Below, piece by piece: positions 30,559-39,147 of a stretch of DNA of 64,000 nucleotides. Each line of letters starts with the position of its first letter. Position 1 is the first letter of the stretch. The translations under genes were made by a program, and so were the position numbers. A model generated the notes under the pieces. The model was given only the letters and a program-made list of their open reading frames with translations, searched no databases and was not told the origin of the DNA. Origin of the DNA: Alteromonas sp. 1_MG-2023 (GTDB lineage Bacteria; Pseudomonadota; Gammaproteobacteria; Enterobacterales; Alteromonadaceae); NCBI RefSeq assembly GCF_030547075.1, contig NZ_JAUOQH010000010.1, forward strand, positions 107,681-171,680, written 5' to 3'.

Positions 30559-31509
30559 ATGTTTCGCTTAGTAGTATTAGTGATATCGTTGTTCGCGTTC
30601 GTAGCTTCTGTGAAAGCCGAAGAGACTACTTCAAGTACGTTAGGTACCTACAACCTCATCTTGTTGGAAGATTACAACTTCCAAGGTGGAGACGTGCAGG
30701 GGCAAGTGCTTATCGGTGGTGACTTAAATGCAAGTGGACGTGCGGTTGAGTTTGGGAGTCGACTTGCAAATACAGATACTGCCATAGACGCCGTGACTAT
30801 TATGGGTGACGTTAATGCCAACCAAATTCGCGTATTAAACGACAATAATTTGGTTTACGGCGGGGCACTTAATGTATCGCATGTAGAACTGAATGACGGG
30901 AATGATGGCGAAGCTATTTATAATGCTGACCTTAGTATAAATGACGTAGCGGCCTCACTTCATGCCGACTCAGCATATTTTGCTAGCCTTAGCGCAAATG
31001 CCACATACAGCGATGGCACGTTTAATTATGTAGGTACGGACAGCGTTGCAGTATTCGACGTTTCTGCTGACGATATCTTTGCCCAAAATAGTAATTTGTC
31101 TCTTAACTGGGGCGATGCAGAAACCGTTATCATTAATGTTTCTGCTGGTAGCGACCTTGCTAATGAAATAGTAGTGGGTGGCGGAGTGAACTTAAACAAC
31201 GGTTTCAACGGTAGCGAAGCATTTTCAAATGTACTTTGGAACTTCTACGATGCAGAAAGTATTAATTTTAATAGTTTAGCCGTTAAAGGTTCGGTGTTGG
31301 CCCCCTTGGCTACAACTCGTGGTGGCGCGTCGTTCGATGGCTCTTTCGCTGCGGTTTCATATACCGGCGCCCGTGAATTTCATAACTATGTGTTTAATTA
31401 CGAGACTCCATCAGCTCCCCCGGTAGTGAGTGTGCCAGAGCCACCTTCCATTGCTGTACTAGCGTTATTTTTGTTATTCTTGAGTTTTAGAAGAGCGCGC
31501 CGCCACTAA
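30559..31509 (+). CDS. Choice-of-anchor A family surface protein with PEP-CTERM sorting signal
   Basis: 316 residues from ATG 30559, chosen because AAGG lies nine nt upstream and the signal peptide then begins MFRLVVLVISLFAFV. An in-frame TTG at 30514 is less likely. The mature region starts with the choice-of-anchor A pattern YNLILLEDYNFQGGDVQGQ and VLIGGDLNASG. The C-terminus is a textbook PEP-CTERM tripartite signal: VPEPPSIA, a hydrophobic helix, then RRARRH. Such proteins are processed by an exosortase and sent to the outer surface or matrix. No exosortase gene lies in this window. Co-transcribed with the TPR gene 26 bp downstream. Confidence 0.88.
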   Translation: MFRLVVLVISLFAFVASVKAEETTSSTLGTYNLILLEDYNFQGGDVQGQVLIGGDLNASGRAVEFGSRLANTDTAIDAVTIMGDVNANQIRVLNDNNLVYGGALNVSHVELNDGNDGEAIYNADLSINDVAASLHADSAYFASLSANATYSDGTFNYVGTDSVAVFDVSADDIFAQNSNLSLNWGDAETVIINVSAGSDLANEIVVGGGVNLNNGFNGSEAFSNVLWNFYDAESINFNSLAVKGSVLAPLATTRGGASFDGSFAAVSYTGAREFHNYVFNYETPSAPPVVSVPEPPSIAVLALFLLFLSFRRARRH

Positions 31510-31535
31510 ATTTCCTTAAAAGAGCATGTTACTTG

Positions 31536-34382
31536 ATGAGTAAAATCTCTCCCCCGTTTTCTATAACTACAAGCGCACTCAATGCGCTTGTTTTCTTTGT
31601 GACTTTTTCGTTTTCTTTCTCCGTTTATTCAGCGAATAACGAAGACTATGAAAAGGGGAAGGCTTCCTTCGCACAAAAGGAATACAAAGAGGCATTTATT
31701 CATGCCAAGAATTCGCTTAAAGCTGCTCCAGACTATTTACCCGCACAGATATTATTAGCGCAGTTGTATCAGGTTAACGGTATGTTTACCCAAGCAGATG
31801 CTGCATTTCAAGCTGCCTATGATGCAGGGGGTGATGCTGGACTTATTTTTGAACCTTGGGGCGAGGTAATGCTTCGCTTAGGTGAGAGTGAGCGCATCCT
31901 CGCTCTTGATTTTGATTCAACTTTTCCTGCTGAAGCGTTAATAAACTGGCATACAATCCGTGCTAAAGCGTGCATACAGCAATCTCGGATGTTGTGCGCT
32001 AAGTATGAATATGACCAACTCTTGACACGCGCTGCTGACAATCCAAAAGGCCTCAACGGATTGGCATTATTAGCGATACTTGAGCGTCGTTTTAAAGAAG
32101 CTGAATCCCTATTAGTGAAGTCTATGGCGCAAAGTGATACCCAAGCGCAAACTTGGTGGCTAAAGGGGCAACTGGCAACAGAACGTCGAGAATATGCGCA
32201 AGCTCAGACGTTTTACAGCCAAGCGTTCTTGCTGTCTCCCAATAATCCAACCATGGCGCGTAGTTTAATTGATGCTTACATTTCTTCTTCTGACTTTGAT
32301 GCAGCGCTTTTAATCACTGAAGATTTGTTGTTACAAACTGAAGGCGATCTATATGTATTGTTCGTCAATAGTTGGCTGACTAGCCAGGTTGAATCGTTAG
32401 CTGTTATCAGGCCTCAGTTAGAGCAAATTGCTACTCAGTTAGCCAATGTAGATGACGTAATGTTGCACACCGACCCCGCACTTTATTACCTCCGGGGTAT
32501 GGTGGCGTTGATGCAGAAAAATTACGAAACGGCGCGGGATAATTTCCTCAGTTATGCCAAGCATACGGAAGAAGATGTACAAACGGCGATATTGCTAGCA
32601 AGCACGAACATTGCGCTTGGGGATAAGAAATCAGCAATGTCAGCTTTGCAGCCTCATGCAGAAACATTAATAGACAACAATATAGATCAAGCCTTAATGC
32701 TCGGAACGCTTTTTCTTGAGAACAAGCAAAATTTTGCAGCAGTAAACTTATTGAATAAGTTGAAAGAAGCATATCCAAATAACGTTAACGTCGCTTTATA
32801 TGCGGTGCAAGTCGCGTTAAGTCGTGGGAAAGCAGTTCAAAGCAATGCGCAACTGTCTAGCTTAAAGGAACGCTACCCCGAAAACCGGCAAGTACTGATG
32901 ACCTATGCGTTACATCACCTTAATAGCGGGAACTCGGCACTGGCTAGTGAAGCAATTACGCTTCTGATAGCACGCTTCCCAGATGATGTATCGATTCAAA
33001 ATATGTATGCCGCACAACTCATTATTGATAAGCAGTACGAAAAAGCACAAGAGGTTCTTGATAAGGTACTTATACATTCACCGAGGTTGTTCGCAGCACG
33101 CTATAATCAGGCAACCTTATTGTTCCAACGTAATGAGCTTGATGAGGCTAGAGAAATATTACTCTCCCTATCCGCATTACGTCCTGAACATTTACAAGTT
33201 GCTTTTCAATTGGCCAAAATTGATTTCCAAATGGGTAATCTTCAAGCCGCCATTTCAGGCTTTGGTAAAATATTAGTATCCAATGGTGCAGCGGCACCAT
33301 CTAGCGTTACCTTTGCGGCAGTAGCCGCATATGCGCAAATGGGTGACTACAAGAGTGCTATAGACTTGCTGAGAAAGTTGTTAGCGAATGAACCTGGAAA
33401 CCAAGTTGCGTTAGTGCAACTGGCAGGGTTTTATGTAAAAGTAAGAGATAAGCAACAAGCGTTGACTACACTTAAAAAGATGGATGTTATCCCGTCGCTT
33501 TCTATTAATACACGACTTGCGCAAGTCGCCCTTTGGACAGCATTAGGTGAGCAACTCAAAGCGTTAGAGGCCATGAAACGCACACATGAGTTGGTGCCAG
33601 ATGATAAAAATATCCATTTACAGCTGGTGAAGTTGATGCTTGTTTCTGGAGAATTGAAAGCTGCCGCGACTTCTCTTGAAATGCTCGAAAGGGATTTTCC
33701 TAACGATCCCTTAGTAATCTTCAAACAAGGGGAACTAGCACAAGCGAAAGGGCTACTAGATAAGGCCTATGAGTATTTCGAAAGCGTTTTAGCACTTGAT
33801 GCGAACTTTGACTTGGCCCTAGCAAAACTGTATTCAATTAGCGTTAAAACGCAAAGTTTTGAACGCTTGCTGTCTCGTTTAGATAGCATAGTAAAGCAAG
33901 AGCCAACGCGTTACTTTCCTCGCAATTTACTTGCCCAGTATCACTATTATTATGGCGATAGAACTCAGGCCATTGGCCACTATCAGCAATTACTTGGTCT
34001 TGTTGATGATAATAGCAGGTATGCGATGTTGAATCGGTTAGCTATTTTGCACTTCCCCACGAATACTAGCCAAAGTTTCGTTTATGCAAAAGAAGCGTAT
34101 GAGCTTGCGCCGAAAAACGCAGATGTGTTGCATTCTTATGGATGGAGCTTAGCGCTTAACGGACGTTACAAAGAAAGCTTACCTATTCTAAGAGATGCCT
34201 CGGCAAGGGATGCGTCGTCACCATCACTTAAATACCATTTAGCCGTTACACTTTATAAATTAGGTAACTTTGATGAGGCCGAGCGAATTCTAACGTCGTT
34301 ACTTACCGTCGAAGAATATTTTGATACTCGCCCACAAGCCGAAGCATTGCGTGAAGAAATTAAGCGTTCAGGTGAGATCTGA
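31536..34382 (+). CDS. prsT: PrsT-like TPR-repeat protein of PEP-CTERM systems
   Basis: 948 residues from ATG 31536. A signal peptide (about 1-30, ending SVYSANN) is followed by tandem tetratricopeptide repeats over almost the whole length (for example EDYEKGKASFAQKEYKEAF at the N-terminus and PKNADVLHSYGWSLALNGRY near the end). Length, all-TPR layout and position next to a PEP-CTERM protein fit PrsT (PEP-CTERM system TPR protein). PrsT is usually a lipoprotein; a lipobox Cys is not evident here. Predicted periplasmic or outer-membrane scaffold for exopolysaccharide or protein sorting. Its 3' end overlaps the convergent hydrolase gene by 23 bp. Confidence 0.75.
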   Translation: MSKISPPFSITTSALNALVFFVTFSFSFSVYSANNEDYEKGKASFAQKEYKEAFIHAKNSLKAAPDYLPAQILLAQLYQVNGMFTQADAAFQAAYDAGGDAGLIFEPWGEVMLRLGESERILALDFDSTFPAEALINWHTIRAKACIQQSRMLCAKYEYDQLLTRAADNPKGLNGLALLAILERRFKEAESLLVKSMAQSDTQAQTWWLKGQLATERREYAQAQTFYSQAFLLSPNNPTMARSLIDAYISSSDFDAALLITEDLLLQTEGDLYVLFVNSWLTSQVESLAVIRPQLEQIATQLANVDDVMLHTDPALYYLRGMVALMQKNYETARDNFLSYAKHTEEDVQTAILLASTNIALGDKKSAMSALQPHAETLIDNNIDQALMLGTLFLENKQNFAAVNLLNKLKEAYPNNVNVALYAVQVALSRGKAVQSNAQLSSLKERYPENRQVLMTYALHHLNSGNSALASEAITLLIARFPDDVSIQNMYAAQLIIDKQYEKAQEVLDKVLIHSPRLFAARYNQATLLFQRNELDEAREILLSLSALRPEHLQVAFQLAKIDFQMGNLQAAISGFGKILVSNGAAAPSSVTFAAVAAYAQMGDYKSAIDLLRKLLANEPGNQVALVQLAGFYVKVRDKQQALTTLKKMDVIPSLSINTRLAQVALWTALGEQLKALEAMKRTHELVPDDKNIHLQLVKLMLVSGELKAAATSLEMLERDFPNDPLVIFKQGELAQAKGLLDKAYEYFESVLALDANFDLALAKLYSISVKTQSFERLLSRLDSIVKQEPTRYFPRNLLAQYHYYYGDRTQAIGHYQQLLGLVDDNSRYAMLNRLAILHFPTNTSQSFVYAKEAYELAPKNADVLHSYGWSLALNGRYKESLPILRDASARDASSPSLKYHLAVTLYKLGNFDEAERILTSLLTVEEYFDTRPQAEALREEIKRSGEI

Positions 34383-35220
34383 GGAAATCACTCACCTCTG
34401 GCCATAGCGACTGACATTTTCTAGAGAAAAACTTCATGTGGCCTATCTCTGCAAGATTATGGTCGTTGGGCTCGATTAAACGAATTTCTGCCTCTAGCGC
34501 AGGAAAGACGCTAATCATATCTTCAACGTTTGACAGGTTGGCAATATCATCATCCCTGGCTAACAACCATTTAGATGGCAGGCGTATTTCATCATACCAG
34601 TGCTTCAGTACTTCTTTACCAAAGGCCTCCTTCACGTAACCTTGGCCATTACACCACTTTTGCCACTGCCTGCTAACGCCTTTAGGTAAAGGCTCACCCA
34701 TGCCGACTAAGTGAGACTTTGTGTGTCCGAAAAGTAAGTTGTTCAAGGGGATATAAACATTCATGAAAAAGTGCGCTTTTAGCAAATAGCCAGCTCGCAT
34801 GTTACGCAAACTACCCGATGAGCTACCAAAGTTACAAAATGCAGTAAGATCATTCACGTTAGGCATTAGCCCTAAAAGTTGCCCGCCTGCACTATGACCG
34901 ACTAAAAAGTATTGAGTCTTGGGAAAATGCATTTTTAAGGTTTCTAATACTCCGGGCATATCTTGCTGCCCCCAAGTTACCAAAGAGGCTTTACTGTGTT
35001 TAATCTTACCTTTTAACGATTCAGCAATACCGCGGTTATCGAATGTGATCACACCAAATCCCTGTTCACAGAGGTAGTTAGCAAACGCTGTGTAAAACTG
35101 ACGCTTAATACCTGTGGCGGGCGCTATCATGACTGCGCCTTTAACGGCGTGTTCGGGGGCGTAGAGTGTTGCGGTTAAGTGAGTACTGTCTTCACAGGTG
35201 ACGCTAATATCTTTGGGCAT
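34360..35220 (-). CDS. Alpha/beta hydrolase (COG4757 type)
   Basis: 286 residues. The alpha/beta-hydrolase order is intact: oxyanion region APATGIKRQFY, strand-turn FDNRGIAES, nucleophile elbow VGHSAGGQ (GxSxG, Ser near 118), acid in LLARDDDIA and His in LAEIGHMKFF. No signal peptide is visible. The substrate is unknown. It overlaps the 3' end of the PrsT-like gene on the opposite strand by 23 bp, so the two may interfere at termination. Confidence 0.85.
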   Translation of the reverse strand: MPKDISVTCEDSTHLTATLYAPEHAVKGAVMIAPATGIKRQFYTAFANYLCEQGFGVITFDNRGIAESLKGKIKHSKASLVTWGQQDMPGVLETLKMHFPKTQYFLVGHSAGGQLLGLMPNVNDLTAFCNFGSSSGSLRNMRAGYLLKAHFFMNVYIPLNNLLFGHTKSHLVGMGEPLPKGVSRQWQKWCNGQGYVKEAFGKEVLKHWYDEIRLPSKWLLARDDDIANLSNVEDMISVFPALEAEIRLIEPNDHNLAEIGHMKFFSRKCQSLWPEVSDFLRSHLNA

Positions 35221-35342
35221 GGATCTTTCCCCTCCTCTCTGGTCATACCAGTAAAGCGGGAGTGGGGTGAAAATGCAAGAGAATGGCCATTTAAAATTAT
35301 TATAGTGTGCTATTCAATTGGAATTGAAACATGCTCGAGCGA

Positions 35343-37601
35343 TTATTGAATCGCAGATTTTCCAACGGTAATCGCTTTGCTCATGCCTTGCCAAGCTTCA
35401 ATTGGGGCGGGTTTACCATACAAGTACCCTTGGAAAAGAGTGAACCCCATATCTATAAGCAGGTTAAGTTGTGCTTGGGTTTCTACACCCTCTGCAATAG
35501 TTTGCATATCAAGGCTTTTTGCTAATTCTAGGGTCATCTGAACAATCTTTCGATGGCGCTCTGAGCTATCTATACGGTCGATAAACTCTCTATCTACTTT
35601 CAATACTGATGCAGACATATCAATAAGTTGAGAGAGTGACGCGTGGCCAGTACCGAAGTCATCTATAATAATAGTAGCGCCAACATTGGCTAATGAAGTT
35701 AGCCTGCGTTTCGTTTCTTGGTGGCTGGCCAATACCGATGTTTCCGTTAACTCAAGCTTCAGCCGTTCTCGTAGAAATTGGCTTTCAGAATAGCGGCGAA
35801 GCAATTTCTCATAAAACAAATCGCTGAGTAATTCAGGGCCTGATAAATTTATGGCAACAGGTACCGGTGGTATATCGCTTGGCCAGTTTTCTATCAACTC
35901 AATGGTGTTATCAAGAATCTTCTGTGTGAAGAGGATATGCCAATTGTTTTTTTCGATAACCGGAAGAAATTGGTAAGGCTGAAGTATTTTGCCATCTTCA
36001 TCGTCTTTAAGCCGTGCAAGTGCTTCAAACCCAACAATTGTATTGTTAATTGAAACCTGGGGTTGTAGCCACAGCGCCAAACAGCGATTGTCGAGTAAGC
36101 GCTTCACTTTGTCTCTGTGCTGGGTATCTTTTCGAATTAGCTTTACCACATTACAATCAAACTGACTGAAATTACTGTTGCTACTCGCTTGGCTCAAGGC
36201 TATCGCACAAGACTCAGCAACGCTACTGGGTGATTGTGCTTTACTCACGTAAACAAACCCGCCAACCCAAATTAGCGGTTGTGTTAGGAGCTCTGAATTG
36301 TCTTTAATTTGAATAGTGCTAGGCAGTTTGTCTTTAAGCCACACATTGAAATCTGTCGATTTCTCTTGCTCTAGCTGGCATGAAACTAGAAATTTAGCGC
36401 CAGGTAAACGGTACATGAGTGTGGAAGAGGGGAGCGCATTTTGTATTTGCATCGCACATTGTGCTAATGCTTTATCTCCCTGTGAGTAGCCGTACTGCAA
36501 ATTGATGTCACGCAAATTTGCAAGCTTAAGCATTACGGTATGGGTATTGGCGGAAATCGGTTGGTTAACACTGCTATTCCAATAATGATGATTCCGTAGA
36601 CCGGTTAGTTCGTCATAATAGTGCTTTTCGAAATGTTGGCGCTTAAATGCGTCGAACTTGCGGCCATTCTCTGTAATTTCAGATACATCAAAACAATGGA
36701 TTAACTGCTTTTTATGGTGCTGAAGGCTCGCTGATTGCAGCTCGAAGGTTGCGTGAGGGTTACCGGTCAAATGCGTTTTATGGCGTTGGCCTGCACTAAG
36801 CGGTTCATGCAATTCAAATAACTGCTCAATATAATTACATGGTGCGGGTAATTGGTTAATGAGCTTTCGCGCACTTTTATTGGCTTGTAATATTTTGCCT
36901 TGCTGGTCGCAGAACAGTGACGGTGTGCCACCATTATTAAATATCTCTTGATACCGACTTACTAACTTTTCCATTTTTTTCGTTTGTTTTAAATTTAACG
37001 ATGACTGACTTTCCAATGATGTCATAACTCGAATAACGGCCATGGGAAGGCAAAAATTGAAAAACATAAAAATTAGTGAGCTTAGGTAGGTATGGGTTTC
37101 AGGTAAGGTAATGTCGATACCAAAAAGCGGCGCTATTGGCTGATTTCTTATTAATAACGCAAATGGAATAAGGTTTAAGAACATGCCAATAATGGCTGCC
37201 TTGTTCCCATAAAACAGTCGTAAAAAAATGGGCAGGGTAAAGAAAAATAATAATCCATAGCGGGCAGACGCAATATCAATGGTGAAGAAAAGTATACATA
37301 GCCCCGCCATCACTATGGTCAGGGTGAGGCTCGCTGATGCCAGCTTGATCTGGCCTTTGCGTAAACCCAATGTAACGTAAAGCAATGCGGAAAAACCGAT
37401 GGTGAGATATAAGACATAATACATGCCTTGTTGATAGGCCGCGTATGAAGAGTGAAGCACGATAGCAGATGTTAAGGTAACACCGATAAGAAGAACAATC
37501 CGCAGCACACTAAGCTTCCATATGTCGGCGTCTGGCGCGCGGACATTGTCAGCATCAAGAAGCAGGTAACGTTTGAGTAAAGTACTGCAACGATTAAACA
37601 A
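35343..37601 (-). CDS. Membrane GGDEF-EAL protein, probable c-di-GMP phosphodiesterase
   Basis: 752 residues: several N-terminal membrane helices (about 28-205), a PAS-like segment (about 225-330, FNNGGTPSLFCDQQGKI), a GGDEF domain (about 340-480) and an EAL domain (about 500-745). The GGDEF signature is destroyed: RLPGAKFL occupies the RxGGDEF place, so no cyclase activity is expected. The EAL side is complete: FEALARL, NLSGPEL, ELTETS, IIDDFGTG, LKVDREF, IAEGVET, QGYLYGKP. Expected role: degradation of c-di-GMP, with the dead GGDEF perhaps binding GTP. It is monocistronic. A repeat-dense 230-bp gap separates it from argA. Confidence 0.9.
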   Translation of the reverse strand: MFNRCSTLLKRYLLLDADNVRAPDADIWKLSVLRIVLLIGVTLTSAIVLHSSYAAYQQGMYYVLYLTIGFSALLYVTLGLRKGQIKLASASLTLTIVMAGLCILFFTIDIASARYGLLFFFTLPIFLRLFYGNKAAIIGMFLNLIPFALLIRNQPIAPLFGIDITLPETHTYLSSLIFMFFNFCLPMAVIRVMTSLESQSSLNLKQTKKMEKLVSRYQEIFNNGGTPSLFCDQQGKILQANKSARKLINQLPAPCNYIEQLFELHEPLSAGQRHKTHLTGNPHATFELQSASLQHHKKQLIHCFDVSEITENGRKFDAFKRQHFEKHYYDELTGLRNHHYWNSSVNQPISANTHTVMLKLANLRDINLQYGYSQGDKALAQCAMQIQNALPSSTLMYRLPGAKFLVSCQLEQEKSTDFNVWLKDKLPSTIQIKDNSELLTQPLIWVGGFVYVSKAQSPSSVAESCAIALSQASSNSNFSQFDCNVVKLIRKDTQHRDKVKRLLDNRCLALWLQPQVSINNTIVGFEALARLKDDEDGKILQPYQFLPVIEKNNWHILFTQKILDNTIELIENWPSDIPPVPVAINLSGPELLSDLFYEKLLRRYSESQFLRERLKLELTETSVLASHQETKRRLTSLANVGATIIIDDFGTGHASLSQLIDMSASVLKVDREFIDRIDSSERHRKIVQMTLELAKSLDMQTIAEGVETQAQLNLLIDMGFTLFQGYLYGKPAPIEAWQGMSKAITVGKSAIQ

Positions 37602-37686
37602 AACATATAACCGAGTAATTATTCTGCCGACAACGTTATATCAGCCGTGATGGTTTGTCGAGTGGAATATGATGAAATGTCTATAC

Positions 37687-37743
37687 TTATTAACAAGTTA
37701 TTCATGTTATTAACAAGCGGCGCGTTATAAAGTTATAACGCGC
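37687..37743. repeat. Direct repeat and palindrome upstream of the GGDEF-EAL gene
   Basis: TTATTAACAAG occurs at 37687-37697 and again at 37707-37717, a 20-bp period. Immediately after is a palindrome with 11-bp arms GCGCGTTATAA (37720-37730) and TTATAACGCGC (37733-37743). The spacing of two helical turns suggests protein binding rather than a terminator; there is no U-tract. Confidence 0.55.
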
Positions 37744-37796
37744 TGAATACCGATTAGATGTGGAAGCTAGATAATGAGACTAAACACTAAGGTTGA

Positions 37797-37843
37797 ATAT
37801 CGAGGCCCAATATCGAGACTGAATATCGAAGCTAAATATTGAG
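37797..37843. repeat. Degenerate tandem repeat AATATYGAR x4 at the end of argA
   Basis: Copies at 37797-37805, 37809-37817, 37822-37830 and 37835-37843, spaced 12-13 bp. The last copy spans the argA stop codon and final codons, so the array looks like an outward duplication of the gene's 3' end. Confidence 0.65.
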
Positions 37844-39142
37844 CGTAAACACTTTTGAGTTGCGCTGGAAATTATAAAGCTCTTTTTTCACTTCTGGCAG
37901 AGCACTAATATCAGCATGCTCGAAGCCTTGCTCTAAGAACCAATGCGCAGTGACTGTGGTAAGTACAAATACACGATTAATATCAGCTTCGCGAGCACGT
38001 ATTTTTACTTCATCCAAAATACGCTCACCACGATTTTTACCGCGATAATCTGGATGTGTAGCCACACAAGCTAATTCAGCGCAGCCATCTTCTGGGTAAA
38101 GGTAAAGTGCAGCACAAGCGATAATCATGCCGTCGCGAACAATCACAATAAACTGATTAATTTCACTTTCTAAGCGTTCACGAGAGCGTTTTACCAATAC
38201 ACCGCTTTCTTCTAAGGGCTTAATTAGTTTTAAAATACCACCTACATCGTCGATTGTTGCTGCACGAAGCTGTTCATAATGATGCTCCATTACTAGCGAG
38301 CCAGTACCATCACGTGTGAATAGCTCTTGCAGCAACGCACCGTCTTTTTCGTAGCTTATACAGTGCGCTCGAGGCACACCGGCAGCTACGCTGGTGGTTA
38401 ACGCCTTTAATACGGTATCTTCGGTAGTAATATTGCCACTTAAAATAAGCTGTTCTAACTGAGGGCGTTCTATGGTGCGAAGTAACTTATCTTCGCTATT
38501 ATAGATACCGTCATAGTTAGAAAATACAATAAGCTTATCGGCTTTAAGGGCAATGGCAGCTTGGGTAGCTACATCTTCATGAGAAAGATTAAATACCTCA
38601 CCCGTTGCGGAATATCCCATAGGGGAAAGCAGCACGATTGAGCCATCATTTAAATGATCGTTAATACCAACCGTGTCGATACGACGAACCATACCGGTAT
38701 TCTCATAATCAATACCGTTTCTAACACCCATAGGTTTAGCAACAACTAAGTTACCCGAGCACACACGAATTTGAGCGCCGTGCATAGGTGAGTTAGGTAA
38801 CCCCATGGTAAGCAAAGCTTCAACTTGGGCACGTACAGAGCCTGCCGCGTCTTTAACGCATTCAAGAGTTTGCTTATCGGTAATACGCACGCCGTTTTCA
38901 AAGCGACCTTCAATATTCCGAAGGGCAACACGCTGATCGATTTGCGGGCGTGCACCATGCACCACCACTACTCGAACACCTAGGGTGTTCAGTAGGGCAA
39001 TATCATGAATGATATTGGGAAGGTTAGGATGTTCAATGGCTTCGCCACCGAACATCAACACAAAGGTTTTTCCCTGATGGGCATTAATATACGGCAATGA
39101 GCTTCTAAAAAGCTTAACGCCGTCATGATGTGCAAGCACCAT
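37832..39142 (-). CDS. argA: Amino-acid N-acetyltransferase (N-acetylglutamate synthase)
   Basis: 436 residues, full-length classical ArgA. It has an N-terminal amino-acid-kinase domain (FVLMFGGEAIEHPN, VVVHGARPQIDQR) and a C-terminal GNAT domain (CAALYLYPEDGCAELACVAT, PDYRGKNRGERIL). It makes N-acetylglutamate from glutamate and acetyl-CoA, the first and usually arginine-inhibited step. It is last in the argCBFGHA run, five bp after argH. Some marine gammaproteobacteria carry an argH-argA fusion; here the two are separate genes. Confidence 0.95.
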   Translation of the reverse strand: MVLAHHDGVKLFRSSLPYINAHQGKTFVLMFGGEAIEHPNLPNIIHDIALLNTLGVRVVVVHGARPQIDQRVALRNIEGRFENGVRITDKQTLECVKDAAGSVRAQVEALLTMGLPNSPMHGAQIRVCSGNLVVAKPMGVRNGIDYENTGMVRRIDTVGINDHLNDGSIVLLSPMGYSATGEVFNLSHEDVATQAAIALKADKLIVFSNYDGIYNSEDKLLRTIERPQLEQLILSGNITTEDTVLKALTTSVAAGVPRAHCISYEKDGALLQELFTRDGTGSLVMEHHYEQLRAATIDDVGGILKLIKPLEESGVLVKRSRERLESEINQFIVIVRDGMIIACAALYLYPEDGCAELACVATHPDYRGKNRGERILDEVKIRAREADINRVFVLTTVTAHWFLEQGFEHADISALPEVKKELYNFQRNSKVFTLNI

Positions 39143-39147
39143 GTTTA

